From Hyphomicrobiales bacterium (GTDB lineage: Bacteria; Pseudomonadota; Alphaproteobacteria; Rhizobiales; Aestuariivirgaceae), in the NCBI GenBank assembly GCA_016710435.1, contig JADJVV010000001.1, forward strand, positions 3,350,030-3,414,029: a stretch of 64,000 nucleotides of DNA. The letters are read 5' to 3'. Below are positions 1 to 8,891 of this stretch, in pieces (positions within the stretch are counted from its first letter, which is position 1; each line of letters starts with the position of its first letter). The notes beneath the pieces are model-generated. The model did no database searches and was not told the DNA's origin. It saw nothing but the letters and a program-made list of their open reading frames with translations. A program made the translations under genes and the position numbers.

Positions 1-965
1 TAGCTCGCCGCAATGGTCATGGCGCGGCGGTGGGCCAGTTCGTCGCGCACGATGGCAAAACCGCAGTCGTAGGGCGTCTGCAACCACTTGTGACCATCCG
101 TCGCCCATGAATCCGCCTCCTCCACACCTGTGGCCAGTGACGCATATTTTGCACTCGCCCGCGCCCATAGCCCGAATGCGCCATCGACATGCACCCAGCA
201 GCCCTTCGCATGCGCGGCGGCAATGAGTACCGGGAACGGATCGAAATCGCCCGTATTGATCTGCCCCGCCTGCAACACGGCAATGGCGGGGCCGGTGATC
301 GCTGCACATTCCGTCTCGAACGCAGCCGCAATGATCCGCCCCTGCGCATCGGTAGGAATGCGGCGCACCCGCGCCCGCCCGAAGCCCAGGTATTGCAGCG
401 CGGAGAACACCGTCGTGTGGGCATCCTCGCCAATCAGCACCGTGATTTCGGGAGCACCGAAAAGGCCTTCCGCATCGGCATCCCATCCGGCCCGGCGCAA
501 CACCTCGCCCCGCGCCGCCGCAAGGCAGACAAAATTGGCGACGGTCGCCCCTGTCACGAAACCGACCGAGGCCGTCCGCGGCAGGTCGAGAAGGTCCAGC
601 AACCAGCGCGCGGCCACGGCTTCGCAGGCGGCCGCAGCGGGCGATGCCTGATGATTGCCCGTATTCTGCCCATAGGCGCTGGCCAGCATGTCCACCGCCA
701 CGCCCGCGGGGTGGGAACTGCCGATCACCCAGCCAAAGAAACGCGGACCCGTCGCCATCTGCAAGCCCTGCTCGGCGCGGTCGGCCAGCGTCTCCAGAAT
801 TTCGCGCGGCACTCCGCCCTCCTGTGGCAGTGCCTCCTCGAACAGGGCCAGCATCTCGCGATAGGATTTCTGCGGCGCCTGGGGCAGCGTGCTGGTGCGC
901 GAGCGGAACATCGCGGCGCGGTCGGCAGCGGCGCGGAACAACTGGGAGAGTGTTTCACTGCTCAT
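1..965 (-). CDS. Pyridoxal-phosphate-dependent group II decarboxylase (partial, C-terminus off the left edge)
   Basis: About 321 residues of a group II (aromatic-amino-acid/glutamate-type) PLP decarboxylase are visible; the C-terminus is cut by the window edge. The fold signature is clear: PRFFGWVIGSSHPAGVAVD near residue 80, the GNHQASPAA segment, the small-domain region VHVDGAFGLWA, and the PLP-binding lysine in ATDGHKWLQTPYDCG at about residue 293. It should be a cytoplasmic enzyme removing the carboxyl group of an amino acid; the substrate cannot be told from sequence. The start is the ATG at 965, reading away from the rhodanese gene, so the two share a divergent intergenic region of about 115 bases. 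Family assignment is firm, substrate open. Confidence 0.85.
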   Translation of the reverse strand, partial: MSSETLSQLFRAAADRAAMFRSRTSTLPQAPQKSYREMLALFEEALPQEGGVPREILETLADRAEQGLQMATGPRFFGWVIGSSHPAGVAVDMLASAYGQNTGNHQASPAAAACEAVAARWLLDLLDLPRTASVGFVTGATVANFVCLAAARGEVLRRAGWDADAEGLFGAPEITVLIGEDAHTTVFSALQYLGFGRARVRRIPTDAQGRIIAAAFETECAAITGPAIAVLQAGQINTGDFDPFPVLIAAAHAKGCWVHVDGAFGLWARASAKYASLATGVEEADSWATDGHKWLQTPYDCGFAIVRDELAHRRAMTIAAS

Positions 966-1081
966 GCAGCACCTCGGCAAGAAGGTTCAGGCGCCCCGTC
1001 GGCGGGAAGCCTAACACGGCCTTGCACCCTTCCGCCACTTCCGCCAACACTTGCGAGAAAATGGCAAGGCAGGTGAGTCCC

Positions 1082-1492
1082 ATGGCGGTGACGAAGGGTT
1101 ACAAGCAGCTTCTCGATGAGGCCAACGCGCAAGTCCGCACCGTGTCGCCCGAAGAGACACAGGCACTGGCGGCCAAAGGCGAGGCGCTCATCATCGACCT
1201 CCGCGATCCGCGCGAAGTGGAACGCGAGGGACGGATAGCCGGCGCCCACCATTGCCCCCGCGGCATGCTGGAATTCTGGATCGATCCCGAAAGCCCCTAT
1301 CACAAGCCCTATTTCGCGGAAGCCAAGAGCTTCATTTTCCACTGCGCCAGTGGCTGGCGTTCGGCCCTCGCCGCCAAGACAGCGCAGGACATGGGCCTCG
1401 CGCCCGTCATGCACATGGGCGGTGGCTTTACCGCCTGGAAAAAGGCGGACCTTCCGGTGGAAAGCGGCGAGAAGCCGAAGACTGCGCCATGA
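1082..1492 (+). CDS. Rhodanese-like domain protein
   Basis: A single rhodanese domain of 136 residues, the size of a stand-alone sulfur-carrier or sulfurtransferase protein. It has the IIDLRDPREVEREG start of the domain, the RIAGAHHCPRGMLEF segment, and an active-site loop HCASGWRSA with the catalytic cysteine at about residue 88. The likely role is cytoplasmic persulfide transfer. An in-frame ATG at 1061 would add seven residues, but AGGTGAG sits at the right distance before the ATG at 1082, so that start was chosen. Its stop overlaps the next start (ATGA), implying translational coupling with the DUF2585 membrane protein. Confidence 0.85.
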   Translation: MAVTKGYKQLLDEANAQVRTVSPEETQALAAKGEALIIDLRDPREVEREGRIAGAHHCPRGMLEFWIDPESPYHKPYFAEAKSFIFHCASGWRSALAAKTAQDMGLAPVMHMGGGFTAWKKADLPVESGEKPKTAP

Positions 1493-2085
1493 GTGAAGCG
1501 CAAACCGCGGTGGCTCCCGTCTTGCAGCGCCCCGTGGTGCGGGCCTTGCTGGTGGCAGGCATCCTCATCATCACGGCGGCGACGGTCCTGCTGTTCATGG
1601 GCCGCGAACCCATCTGCAAGTGCGGCTACGTCATGCTGTGGAACGGCGTCGTGCAGAGCGCCAACAACTCGCAGCATATCAGCGACTGGTACACCTTCTC
1701 GCACATCATTCACGGCTTCATCTTCTACGGCCTGACGCGCCTCGCCTTCCCGCGCTGGAGCCTCGCGGCGCGGCTGGCGGTGGCCACGCTCGTCGAAGGC
1801 AGTTGGGAGATCTTCGAGAACACTGACTTCGTCATCAACCGCTACCGCGAGGCGACGATCTCGCTCGACTACTATGGCGACAGCGTTCTCAATTCCGTCT
1901 GCGATATTCTCGCCATGGTAGCTGGCTTCTTCCTGGCGCGCCGCCTGCCGGTCTGGGTCACGGTGGCGCTGGCCGTTTTCTTCGAACTCTTCACCGGCTA
2001 CATGATCCGAGACAACCTCGCGCTTAACATCGTGATGCTGCTGTGGCCGCTGGATGCGATCAAGACATGGCAGGCGGGAGGCTGA
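1489..2085 (+). CDS. DUF2585 (UPF0314) family membrane protein
   Basis: A 198-residue integral membrane protein with about five hydrophobic segments. It matches the rhizobial DUF2585/UPF0314 family through the conserved block GREPICKCGYVMLWNGVV, the following NSQHISDWYTFSHIIHGF, and EGSWEIFENTDFVINRYRE. The conserved Cys pair, His residues and acidic motif facing the membrane suggest a redox or metal role, but no function is established for the family and I do not assign one. The gene overlaps the rhodanese gene by four bases, so a shared operon and perhaps a shared sulfur or redox function is plausible. Confidence 0.85.
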   Translation: MSEAQTAVAPVLQRPVVRALLVAGILIITAATVLLFMGREPICKCGYVMLWNGVVQSANNSQHISDWYTFSHIIHGFIFYGLTRLAFPRWSLAARLAVATLVEGSWEIFENTDFVINRYREATISLDYYGDSVLNSVCDILAMVAGFFLARRLPVWVTVALAVFFELFTGYMIRDNLALNIVMLLWPLDAIKTWQAGG

Positions 2086-2103
2086 AGCTCCCGCCGCCGT
2101 TGC

Positions 2104-3432
2104 TTACTGGAAAACGTTTTCCGACTTGAAGCCGGTGGCGATCACATTGCCCGATGGGCCCGCAGTGAAGCACCAGTCCGTGGCCGAACCCGGCTGGATG
2201 GCGCAGGCGGGGCCCTTGTTCGTCTTGATGCTCGTGCCCTTCCATGGCGTCCACACGCCCTTCAGGTTTTCGCGTGACCAGACCATGCCATCGTCACCGC
2301 GCACCAGCACGCGCACGCCCGGCGACAGGGAGCCAGCGACGATCTGCGGGCGGAACGAGGTTGTGCCGCCGAGGTTCTTGGCCGACTGATAGGTCGCACC
2401 TTCCAGCTTGTGCACGACGGTGGAGCCGTCGCTGGATTTCGCCGCGCAATAGATGGTGGCGGAGTTGGGTCCGGCCTGGCGGCAGGCAGGCGTGCCCGCG
2501 ATCTTGCCGTTGGTCGGGGTCCAGCCGTGCCACACCCAGAAATCCGTATCCGGGTCCTTGTTCTTCCAGTTGGCGACGAGCCGGCCCAGCTGGTCCTTTA
2601 CGAAGACGATCACATTCGTCTTGCCGTCTTCATCGAGGTAGGACGCCGCCGCAGGCGATGCCTTGGAGAGGCCGTCGGTCTTCTCGTGCTGTGTCCATTT
2701 GCCGTTGACGAAGGAGATGGACCACACGTAGTCGCCGGCACCGATGTAGTTGCAGGTCACGCCATGGCTGGAACTGGCACAGGACGGCGACACGCTCATG
2801 ATCTTGCTGCCGGCCTGAACCCAGCCAAACCACTTGCCGTTCCCGTCACCCGCCTGCCACCACAGTTTTCCATCGCCGCCCTTGCCGAACACGGCAACGC
2901 GCGGCTTTCCATTGTCCTTGAATGCCACGGCGCTGAGTTCACCCTGCACCACGCCGCCCAGGTCCTGCGTCATGGTGCTCGGCGGTGCCTCGTCGTCGCC
3001 GTCATCCTGTCCCGGCGTGTTGTCCCCGTCCGGATTCTGCGCGGGCATGCCATCGCCACCCTGCTGGGCAATCTCGTCATCTCCTGCACCGCCGTCAGAA
3101 TCGATCTGCACGCTGTCGGACTTGCAGGTGATGGACTTGAAGCCGGTGCAGCTGTCGCTGTCGCAAATCTGCCCGCCGGAGAACACCTTCGTCTTGGCGC
3201 CCGGATACTTGTCCTGCGCATAGGCCGAGGCGCCTCCGAATTCATGCAGCTTGCAGAAAGCGTCAGCCGCGGGCTTGCCGCACTTGTCGCCCCAGATTTT
3301 GCACCAATCGAGGCGCACGCCGTTGATTTTCGGCTTGGCGAAGGTCGTCTCTTCCGCGAGGGCGGGCGCGGCGAACGTAAGCGCAGTGGCTGCGAGCAAG
3401 ACAAAGCCGCGAACGGCTGATGACAATGACAC
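2104..3432 (-). CDS. Secreted lectin-like protein with Cys-rich N-terminal module and propeller-like repeats
   Basis: A 442-residue exported protein. A signal peptide (VRGFVLLAATALTFAAPALA) is followed by a cysteine-rich module of about 80 residues (INGVRLDWCKIWGDKCGKP, then paired cysteines to about residue 105), a very acidic Gly/Asp linker, and about 270 residues of W- and G-rich repeats (KLWWQAGDGNGKWFGWVQAG, then WVWHGWTPTNGKI, then VWTPWKG) that look like blades of a lectin-type beta-propeller. The start is GTG at 3432, preceded by GGGAGG. It may bind sugars outside the cell; that is inference from the repeat pattern. It converges on the DUF2585 gene, with only 18 bases between stops. 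Confidence 0.6.
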   Translation of the reverse strand: MSLSSAVRGFVLLAATALTFAAPALAEETTFAKPKINGVRLDWCKIWGDKCGKPAADAFCKLHEFGGASAYAQDKYPGAKTKVFSGGQICDSDSCTGFKSITCKSDSVQIDSDGGAGDDEIAQQGGDGMPAQNPDGDNTPGQDDGDDEAPPSTMTQDLGGVVQGELSAVAFKDNGKPRVAVFGKGGDGKLWWQAGDGNGKWFGWVQAGSKIMSVSPSCASSSHGVTCNYIGAGDYVWSISFVNGKWTQHEKTDGLSKASPAAASYLDEDGKTNVIVFVKDQLGRLVANWKNKDPDTDFWVWHGWTPTNGKIAGTPACRQAGPNSATIYCAAKSSDGSTVVHKLEGATYQSAKNLGGTTSFRPQIVAGSLSPGVRVLVRGDDGMVWSRENLKGVWTPWKGTSIKTNKGPACAIQPGSATDWCFTAGPSGNVIATGFKSENVFQ

Positions 3433-3571
3433 GTGAAACCTCCCAGTTTCCTGTGCCCCCGAGGGGGACACGGTGCTTGATCGGGGGAGACGCGTCAAGT
3501 GATCCCGCGCTCCGGTTGCGAATGGAGCGGGAAATATCAACCGGCCCGTGAATGGCCGCTGAACAGTTCGT

Positions 3572-4954
3572 TCAGTAGGCGAAATCCCGGAAGACGCGCG
3601 ACACGTCGCCCTTCCAGGCGCCCTGATAGAGGTCCAGCAGGTTGTCCGCCGCCGTCTTGCCGCTTGCGACCGTCTCGTCCAGCACGTCGAGGAAGGAGCT
3701 TTCAGGCTTGCCCTTGCAGCCCGTGAGGCCACGCGCGTCTAGACCGGCGCGGGCGAGCTTCAGCACATCAGCCGCAACGGACGAGGCGCTGCGCCCGGCG
3801 ACGGTCGCACGAAGCCCGTTCGTCGGCACGGCATCGCGCAAGCTCTGCCGGTCGGCGGCGTTCCAGCCCTTGACCAGGTCCCACGCCGCATCAAGCGACG
3901 GCTGGTGATAGAGGATGCCCACCCAGAATGCCGGCAGCGCGCACAGCCGCCGCCACGGACCGGAATCGGCGCCGCGCATTTCGAGATAACGCTTGAGACG
4001 CACCTCCGGGAAAATCGTGGTGAGGTGATCGGCCCAGTCCTTCATCACCGGCTTCTCGCCGGGAAGCTGCGGCAGCTTGCCATCGAGGAACTTGCGGAAG
4101 CTCTCGCCCGCCGTGTTGACGAACTTGCCATCGCGCATGACGAAATACATGGGCACGTCGAGGGCGTAATCCACATAACGCTCGAAGCTCATGCCATCTT
4201 CAAAGGCAAAGGGCAGCATGCCGGCGCGGGCGTTGTCTGTGTCGGTCCACACATGACTGCGGAACGAGAGGAAGCCGTTCGGCTTGCCTTCGAGGAATGG
4301 CGAATTGGCGAAGAGTGCCGTCGCGATCGGTTGGAGGGCAAGTGAGACGCGGAGCTTCTGCACCATGTCGGCCTCGCTGGCGAAATCGAGGTTCACCTGC
4401 ACCGTGCAGGTGCGGAACATCATGTCCCGGCCCATGGTGCCCACCTTGTCCATGTAGGGCGCCATAATGCCATAGCGGCCCTTCGGCATGACCGGTGTCT
4501 GCGCCCGCGTCCATGTGGGTGAGGCCCCGAGCCCGAGGAAGCCGATGCCAAGCTGGTCGCCCACCTCGCGCACCTGCTGCAGGTGCTCGTTCACTTCGGC
4601 GCAAGTGTCATGCACGCTCGCCAGTGGCGCGCCCGACAATTCGAACTGCCCGCCCGGCTCCAGCGAGATATTGGCCATGCCCTTGGGATCGGCCAGCGCG
4701 ATGATGTGCTCGCCTTCATAAACGCCATCCCAGCCGAAGCGGGCCTTCAGCCCTTCCAGCAGTGCCTGAATGGAGCGCGGCCCGAAATAGGGAACGGGCT
4801 GCAATGTGTCGGTGAGAAACGGAAACTTCTCGTGCTCGGTCCCAATGCGCCATTCGGACTTGGGCTTCAGGCCCTTGTCGAAATAGCCGACAAGCTGCGC
4901 CTTGGATTCAATGATGGCCTTGCCTTCGGCCGTTTCCGGTGTGGGTCCGCTCAC
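3572..4954 (-). CDS. gshA: Glutamate-cysteine ligase, plant/alphaproteobacterial type
   Basis: Catalyses ATP-dependent ligation of L-glutamate and L-cysteine, the first step of glutathione synthesis, in the cytoplasm. At 460 residues it matches the plant/alphaproteobacterial class of GshA. Family landmarks are EWRIGTEHEKFPF, ANISLEPGGQFELSGAPL, the TCTVQVNLDFASEADM strand and RLKRYLEMRGADSG. The start is GTG at 4954 with AGAGGA upstream; an upstream ATG would add about 20 residues of unlikely sequence. It follows rsmE on the same strand, but a hairpin with a short T-run lies between them, so it may have its own promoter. The glutathione theme returns in this window with grxD and a GST. Confidence 0.95.
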   Translation of the reverse strand: MSGPTPETAEGKAIIESKAQLVGYFDKGLKPKSEWRIGTEHEKFPFLTDTLQPVPYFGPRSIQALLEGLKARFGWDGVYEGEHIIALADPKGMANISLEPGGQFELSGAPLASVHDTCAEVNEHLQQVREVGDQLGIGFLGLGASPTWTRAQTPVMPKGRYGIMAPYMDKVGTMGRDMMFRTCTVQVNLDFASEADMVQKLRVSLALQPIATALFANSPFLEGKPNGFLSFRSHVWTDTDNARAGMLPFAFEDGMSFERYVDYALDVPMYFVMRDGKFVNTAGESFRKFLDGKLPQLPGEKPVMKDWADHLTTIFPEVRLKRYLEMRGADSGPWRRLCALPAFWVGILYHQPSLDAAWDLVKGWNAADRQSLRDAVPTNGLRATVAGRSASSVAADVLKLARAGLDARGLTGCKGKPESSFLDVLDETVASGKTAADNLLDLYQGAWKGDVSRVFRDFAY

Positions 4955-5018
4955 GCGTCGTATCCTCTGAGTGAGCCCGTCAAATAGGCACCCCGCCGCA
5001 AACGGGCAAGCCATAAAA

Positions 5019-5037
5019 TGTGATGGAACTCATCACA
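5019..5037 (-). terminator. Hairpin terminator overlapping the rsmE stop codon
   Basis: Perfect 7-base arms (TGTGATG and CATCACA) around a 5-base loop; read on the minus strand it is followed by TTTTA. The stem includes the rsmE stop codon at 5033-5035. It would end rsmE transcription before gshA. Confidence 0.5.
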
Positions 5038-5785
5038 GTTTTTCAATGCCCGCAGGCCTGCCCCAGTCTCCTATGGCGGCCTGCACCACGGCAAGGGCCG
5101 CGATTGCCACAGTGTCGGCGCGCAGGATGCGCGGGCCAAGCGAGATCGCCGTCACATAGGGTTGGCTTTTCAGGAGCCGCCGTTCGTCATCGGTGAAGCC
5201 GCCTTCCGGTCCCACAAGAACGGCCGCGGGCGGGCGAACCTCCGCCAGCGCGGCGATGGGATTGGCCTGCATCGCTGTTTCGTCACAGAAGATGAGCCGC
5301 CGGGGCGCATCCCATGAGCCGATCACCTTGGCGAGCGGCTGCGGTTCCAGAACTTCAGGCACAAACACAAGATTGCACTGTTCGGCGGCTTCCACGGCGT
5401 TGGCGCGCATGCGCTCGAGGTTCACCCGCTCGGCAATTGTCCGCGCCGTCATGACCGGCCGCAGGCGGCGCACGCCCAGTTCCGTCGCCTTCTGCACCAT
5501 GTAGTCCAGCCGCGCATGCTTCAACGGCGCGAACAGATAGTCGATGTCCGGCGGCGGCATGACTTCGGTGACGCGCCGCTCGCAGCGGATACTCACGCCC
5601 TTCCTGGTCACATCCGTGAGATAGGCCAGCCACGCGCCATCACGCGCGTTGAACACCTCCACCACGTCGCCTCCCACGAGGCGCAGCACATGGGCAAGAT
5701 AGTGCCCCTGCTCCCGCGACAGCAGAATGTCATGGCCGGGCGCCAGTTCGGAATCGAGATGCAGGCGGGGTGTGGTCTTTGCCAT
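5033..5785 (-). CDS. rsmE: 16S rRNA (uracil-1498-N3)-methyltransferase
   Basis: Methylates N3 of U1498 in 16S rRNA using SAM. The 250-residue length and domain order fit RsmE: an N-terminal PUA-like domain (HYLAHVLRLVGGDVVEVF) and a C-terminal SPOUT/trefoil-knot domain ending VLVGPEGGFTDDE and SLGPRILRADTVAIAALAV, the SAM-binding knot typical of the family. The central KHARLDYMVQKATELGV helix is also characteristic. Its start at 5785 lies opposite ubiA, with about 110 bases of shared upstream region. gshA lies downstream on the same strand. Confidence 0.95.
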   Translation of the reverse strand: MAKTTPRLHLDSELAPGHDILLSREQGHYLAHVLRLVGGDVVEVFNARDGAWLAYLTDVTRKGVSIRCERRVTEVMPPPDIDYLFAPLKHARLDYMVQKATELGVRRLRPVMTARTIAERVNLERMRANAVEAAEQCNLVFVPEVLEPQPLAKVIGSWDAPRRLIFCDETAMQANPIAALAEVRPPAAVLVGPEGGFTDDERRLLKSQPYVTAISLGPRILRADTVAIAALAVVQAAIGDWGRPAGIEKL

Positions 5786-5894
5786 GGCCAGCGTGTTACA
5801 CGGCCAGCGCAGCAGAATCCAACCGGACAATCATGTCTTCACCGCCACGCAGCTTTTCATTGTCACCCGGCCCAGGCCAGAAGGGATGGGCGGC

Positions 5895-6827
5895 ATGACC
5901 CCGATGCCCCCCGGCATGCGCGTGGCGGATGCTGCTCCCGGCAACTGGGTGGAGCGGATGCTGCCGCCTGCCGCACTCCCCTACGCGCAATTGATGCGCC
6001 TCGACCGTCCCATCGGCTGGTGGCTGCTTCTGCTGCCCTGCTGGTGGGGCCTTGGCCTTGCCGCCCAGACCACCGGCGCGCAGATGATTCAGCTCTGGTA
6101 CGGCTTCCTGTTTCTCGCAGGCTCCATCGTCATGCGGGGTGCTGGTTGCGTCATCAACGACATCGCCGACCGCAACTTCGATACGCAGGTCGCCCGCACC
6201 CGTTCGCGCCCCATCCCTTCGGGCCGGGTCAGCGTGAAGCAGGCGCTTGCCTTCCTCGCCGCACTGCTCCTCATCGGCCTTGCGATCCTGCTGCAGTTCA
6301 ACAGCCTCACGATTCTGACCGGCTTCGCCTCCGTCGCCATCATTGTCGTCTACCCGCTCATGAAGCGCATCACCTACTGGCCGCAGGCTGTTCTGGGACT
6401 GGCCTTCAACTGGGGCGCGCTCGTCGGCTGGACCGCCGTCACCAACGGATTCGCCTGGCCGGCCCTCGCCCTCTACGCCGGCGGCGTCGCCTGGACGCTG
6501 GCCTACGACACGATCTATGCCCACCAGGACAAGGATGACGACATCCTGATCGGGGTGAAGTCCACGGCCCTGAAGTTTGGCGAGAACACGCGGACCTGGC
6601 TGGCGGGATTCTTCGCCCTCACCACCCTGCTCCTCGGATTGGCCGCCTGGGGCGTGTCCGCCGGGCCTGTCACCTACGCCGGCATTGCCGCCGCCGCCCT
6701 TCATGCCATCTGGCAATGCCGCCGCTTCGACGGTTCGGACAGCGCACGGTGCTTGCAACTCTTCAAGTCCAACCGCACATATGGGCTTCTTGTTCTCGCC
6801 GGATTGATTGTGGACCTGTTCATCTGA
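5895..6827 (+). CDS. ubiA: 4-hydroxybenzoate octaprenyltransferase
   Basis: Inner-membrane prenyltransferase that attaches the polyprenyl chain to 4-hydroxybenzoate in ubiquinone synthesis. About 310 residues with eight to nine membrane helices. Both Mg-diphosphate motifs are present: NDIADRNFDTQVARTRSRP in the first half and AYDTIYAHQDKDDDILIGVK in the second. An AGAAGGG lies directly before an ATG at 5886 (too close) and nine bases before the in-frame ATG at 5895, so the latter was chosen. The stop overlaps the next start (TGATG), coupling it to pmbA. Confidence 0.93.
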   Translation: MTPMPPGMRVADAAPGNWVERMLPPAALPYAQLMRLDRPIGWWLLLLPCWWGLGLAAQTTGAQMIQLWYGFLFLAGSIVMRGAGCVINDIADRNFDTQVARTRSRPIPSGRVSVKQALAFLAALLLIGLAILLQFNSLTILTGFASVAIIVVYPLMKRITYWPQAVLGLAFNWGALVGWTAVTNGFAWPALALYAGGVAWTLAYDTIYAHQDKDDDILIGVKSTALKFGENTRTWLAGFFALTTLLLGLAAWGVSAGPVTYAGIAAAALHAIWQCRRFDGSDSARCLQLFKSNRTYGLLVLAGLIVDLFI

Positions 6828-8146
6828 TGACTGACCTTCTCGACATTGCCAAAGACATTCTGCGGCGCGCCCGCAGCGAAGGCGCAACCGCCGCCGACGC
6901 CATCGTCGCCGACGTGGCGGACACCTCCGTTTCCGTGCGCAACGGAGAAATCGAGAACCTCGAACAATCCGAAGCGCGCGAGGCAACCGTGCGGGTCTTC
7001 GTCGGGCAGTCCTCGGCCAGCATGTCCGGCAGCGTGTTGACGCCCGACGCGTTGCAACGCCTCGTCGCGCGCGCCGTCGCCATGGCGAAGCTCGCACCAC
7101 CTGATCCCTACGCGGGATTGGCGGAACCTTCGCAACTCGCCACATCCTTTCCCGAGATTGACGTAGCGTCGGACGAACGCGTGAGCGCCGACCAGTTGCG
7201 CGACCGCGCCCTGGAGGCAGAGCGCGTGGCGATGGCCGTGACGGGTGTCACCAAGAGCAACGGCGCCGGAGCTTCGGCCTATGCCGGCCGCTCGGCCATG
7301 GCGGCCAGCAACGGGTTCGAACGGACCTCCCGGCGCACCAGCTTCGGCAACAGCGTCTCCGTCATCGCAGGCGAAGGCACATCCATGGAGCGCGACTATG
7401 ATGGCCATGGCGCCGTCTACTGGAGCGATCTCGAAAGCGCGGAAAAGATCGGCCGGACAGCGGGCGAGCGCGCCGTGCGCCGCCTGAATCCGCGCAAGGT
7501 GCCGTCGCAAACCGTGCCGGTGATCTTCGACCGCCGCATCGCCACGAGCCTGGTCGGCCATCTTGTCGGCGGCATCAATGGTGCGGCGATCGCCCGCGGC
7601 ACGAGCTTCCTCAAGGGCGATCTCGGCAAGAGCCTGTTCCGGCCGGAGGTGAGCATCATCGACGATCCGCTGCGCAAGCGCGGCCTCGCCTCGCGCTCCG
7701 TCGATGGCGAGGGCCTGCCCGTTTCGCGCCGGGCCATCATCGACAAGGGCATGCTGACCAACTGGATCCTCGACCTCCGCTCCGCCCGCCAACTCGGCCT
7801 GCAACCCACCGGACAAGGCAGCCGCGGCGGCCCCACCACCAGCAACCTGCACATGGAGCGCGGCACGCGCAGCCCCGAAGACATGATCAAGGCCATCGGC
7901 AAGGGCTTCCTCGTCACCGAATTCATCGGCTCGTCGATCAACATGGTGACAGGCGACTACAGCCGTGGTGCATCGGGCTACTGGATCGAGAACGGAGAGC
8001 TGGCCTACCCGGTGAGCGAAATCACCGTCGCCGGAAACCTGCGCACCATGTTTGCTTCGCTCGAACCTGCCACCGACCTGATCTTCCGCACCTCGACGGT
8101 TGCGCCCTCCTGCTTCCTCGGCGAGATGACCCTTGCCGGACGCTGA
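6827..8146 (+). CDS. pmbA: TldE/PmbA family metallopeptidase subunit
   Basis: A 439-residue member of the TldD/TldE (PmbA) family, the partner subunit of the TldD metalloprotease that processes peptides in the cytoplasm. Typical features are ATAADAIVADVADTSVSVRNGEIENLEQSE at the N-terminus (shown here in part by position), RRLNPRKVPSQTVPVIFDR in the middle, and the C-terminal GASGYWIENGELAYPVSEIT. The HExxxH zinc motif of TldD is absent, as expected of the TldE half. It overlaps ubiA by one base and the downstream phosphatase gene by 14. No tldD lies in the window. Confidence 0.92.
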   Translation: MTDLLDIAKDILRRARSEGATAADAIVADVADTSVSVRNGEIENLEQSEAREATVRVFVGQSSASMSGSVLTPDALQRLVARAVAMAKLAPPDPYAGLAEPSQLATSFPEIDVASDERVSADQLRDRALEAERVAMAVTGVTKSNGAGASAYAGRSAMAASNGFERTSRRTSFGNSVSVIAGEGTSMERDYDGHGAVYWSDLESAEKIGRTAGERAVRRLNPRKVPSQTVPVIFDRRIATSLVGHLVGGINGAAIARGTSFLKGDLGKSLFRPEVSIIDDPLRKRGLASRSVDGEGLPVSRRAIIDKGMLTNWILDLRSARQLGLQPTGQGSRGGPTTSNLHMERGTRSPEDMIKAIGKGFLVTEFIGSSINMVTGDYSRGASGYWIENGELAYPVSEITVAGNLRTMFASLEPATDLIFRTSTVAPSCFLGEMTLAGR

Positions 8147-8891
8147 TCTTTCCTTGCTGCTCGATTGCCTGCGCGAGGCCGGTGCCCTGGCACTGGAGAT
8201 GCAGAAGGCCGGCTTCAACCACCGCAAGAAGAAGGATGGCACCTTCGTCACCGATGTGGATCAGGCCGTCGACGACCTGCTCCGCACACGGATCGCCGCG
8301 GCACGGCCGGATGATGGCTGGCTCTCGGAGGAATCGCCCGACACGCCACAGCGCCTCGGCAAGGCGCGCCTGTGGATTGCCGACCCCATTGATGGCACCC
8401 GCGGCTTCCTGCAAGGCTCGGGGCCTTGGGGCATCGGCATGGCCCTGGCGGTGGAGGGCGCGGCGCAGCTCTCGGCGGTTTTCCAGCCTGCCGATGGATT
8501 GTTGTTCCATGCGGTGAAGGGGGGCGGCGCGTTTCTGAACGGAGCCCGCATCTTCGCCACATCCCGCCCCAACGTGATCACGGCACGGCGCTATCGCACG
8601 GCGCTTTCCGAGGCGAACTTCGCGCCGGAAATCGACTCGCCCATTCCCCTCCTTCTCCGCCTCGCCTCCATCGCCCACGGCCATCACGGTGGTGCCATCT
8701 CCTTCGGCGAAAAGAACGACTGGGACATCGCGGCAGGCCATCTGCTGGTGACGGAGGCAGGTGGCGTTGTCACGAACCTCTCTGGCGGAGGGATGATTTA
8801 CAACCGCCCGCAGCCGTGGCAACCCGGCCTCCTTGCTGCGGCGACTCCCGAACTCCACGCCGCCATTCTGAACCTTGTGAGGACCGCATGA
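8133..8891 (+). CDS. Inositol monophosphatase / CysQ-like phosphatase
   Basis: A 252-residue Mg-dependent, Li-sensitive-type phosphatase of the IMPase superfamily. Metal-site motifs are present: LSEES, then the diagnostic IADPIDGTRGFLQG, and ISFGEKNDWDIAAGHLLVTE at the C-terminal site. Candidate substrates are inositol-1-phosphate or 3-phosphoadenosine-5-phosphate (CysQ type); the sequence alone does not decide. The first possible start is TTG at 8133, because a stop lies two codons upstream in this frame; this gives a 14-base overlap with pmbA. It is coupled to the DUF4170 gene by an ATGA overlap. Confidence 0.85.
   Translation: MPDADLSLLLDCLREAGALALEMQKAGFNHRKKKDGTFVTDVDQAVDDLLRTRIAAARPDDGWLSEESPDTPQRLGKARLWIADPIDGTRGFLQGSGPWGIGMALAVEGAAQLSAVFQPADGLLFHAVKGGGAFLNGARIFATSRPNVITARRYRTALSEANFAPEIDSPIPLLLRLASIAHGHHGGAISFGEKNDWDIAAGHLLVTEAGGVVTNLSGGGMIYNRPQPWQPGLLAAATPELHAAILNLVRTA

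Noticed and set aside
5796..7145. 449-codon antisense frame over ubiA and pmbA
   Set aside because: Arg/Gly-rich with no domain; it mirrors well-supported genes on the other strand.
6701..8251. 516-codon antisense frame over pmbA
   Set aside because: Shadow of pmbA caused by high third-position GC.
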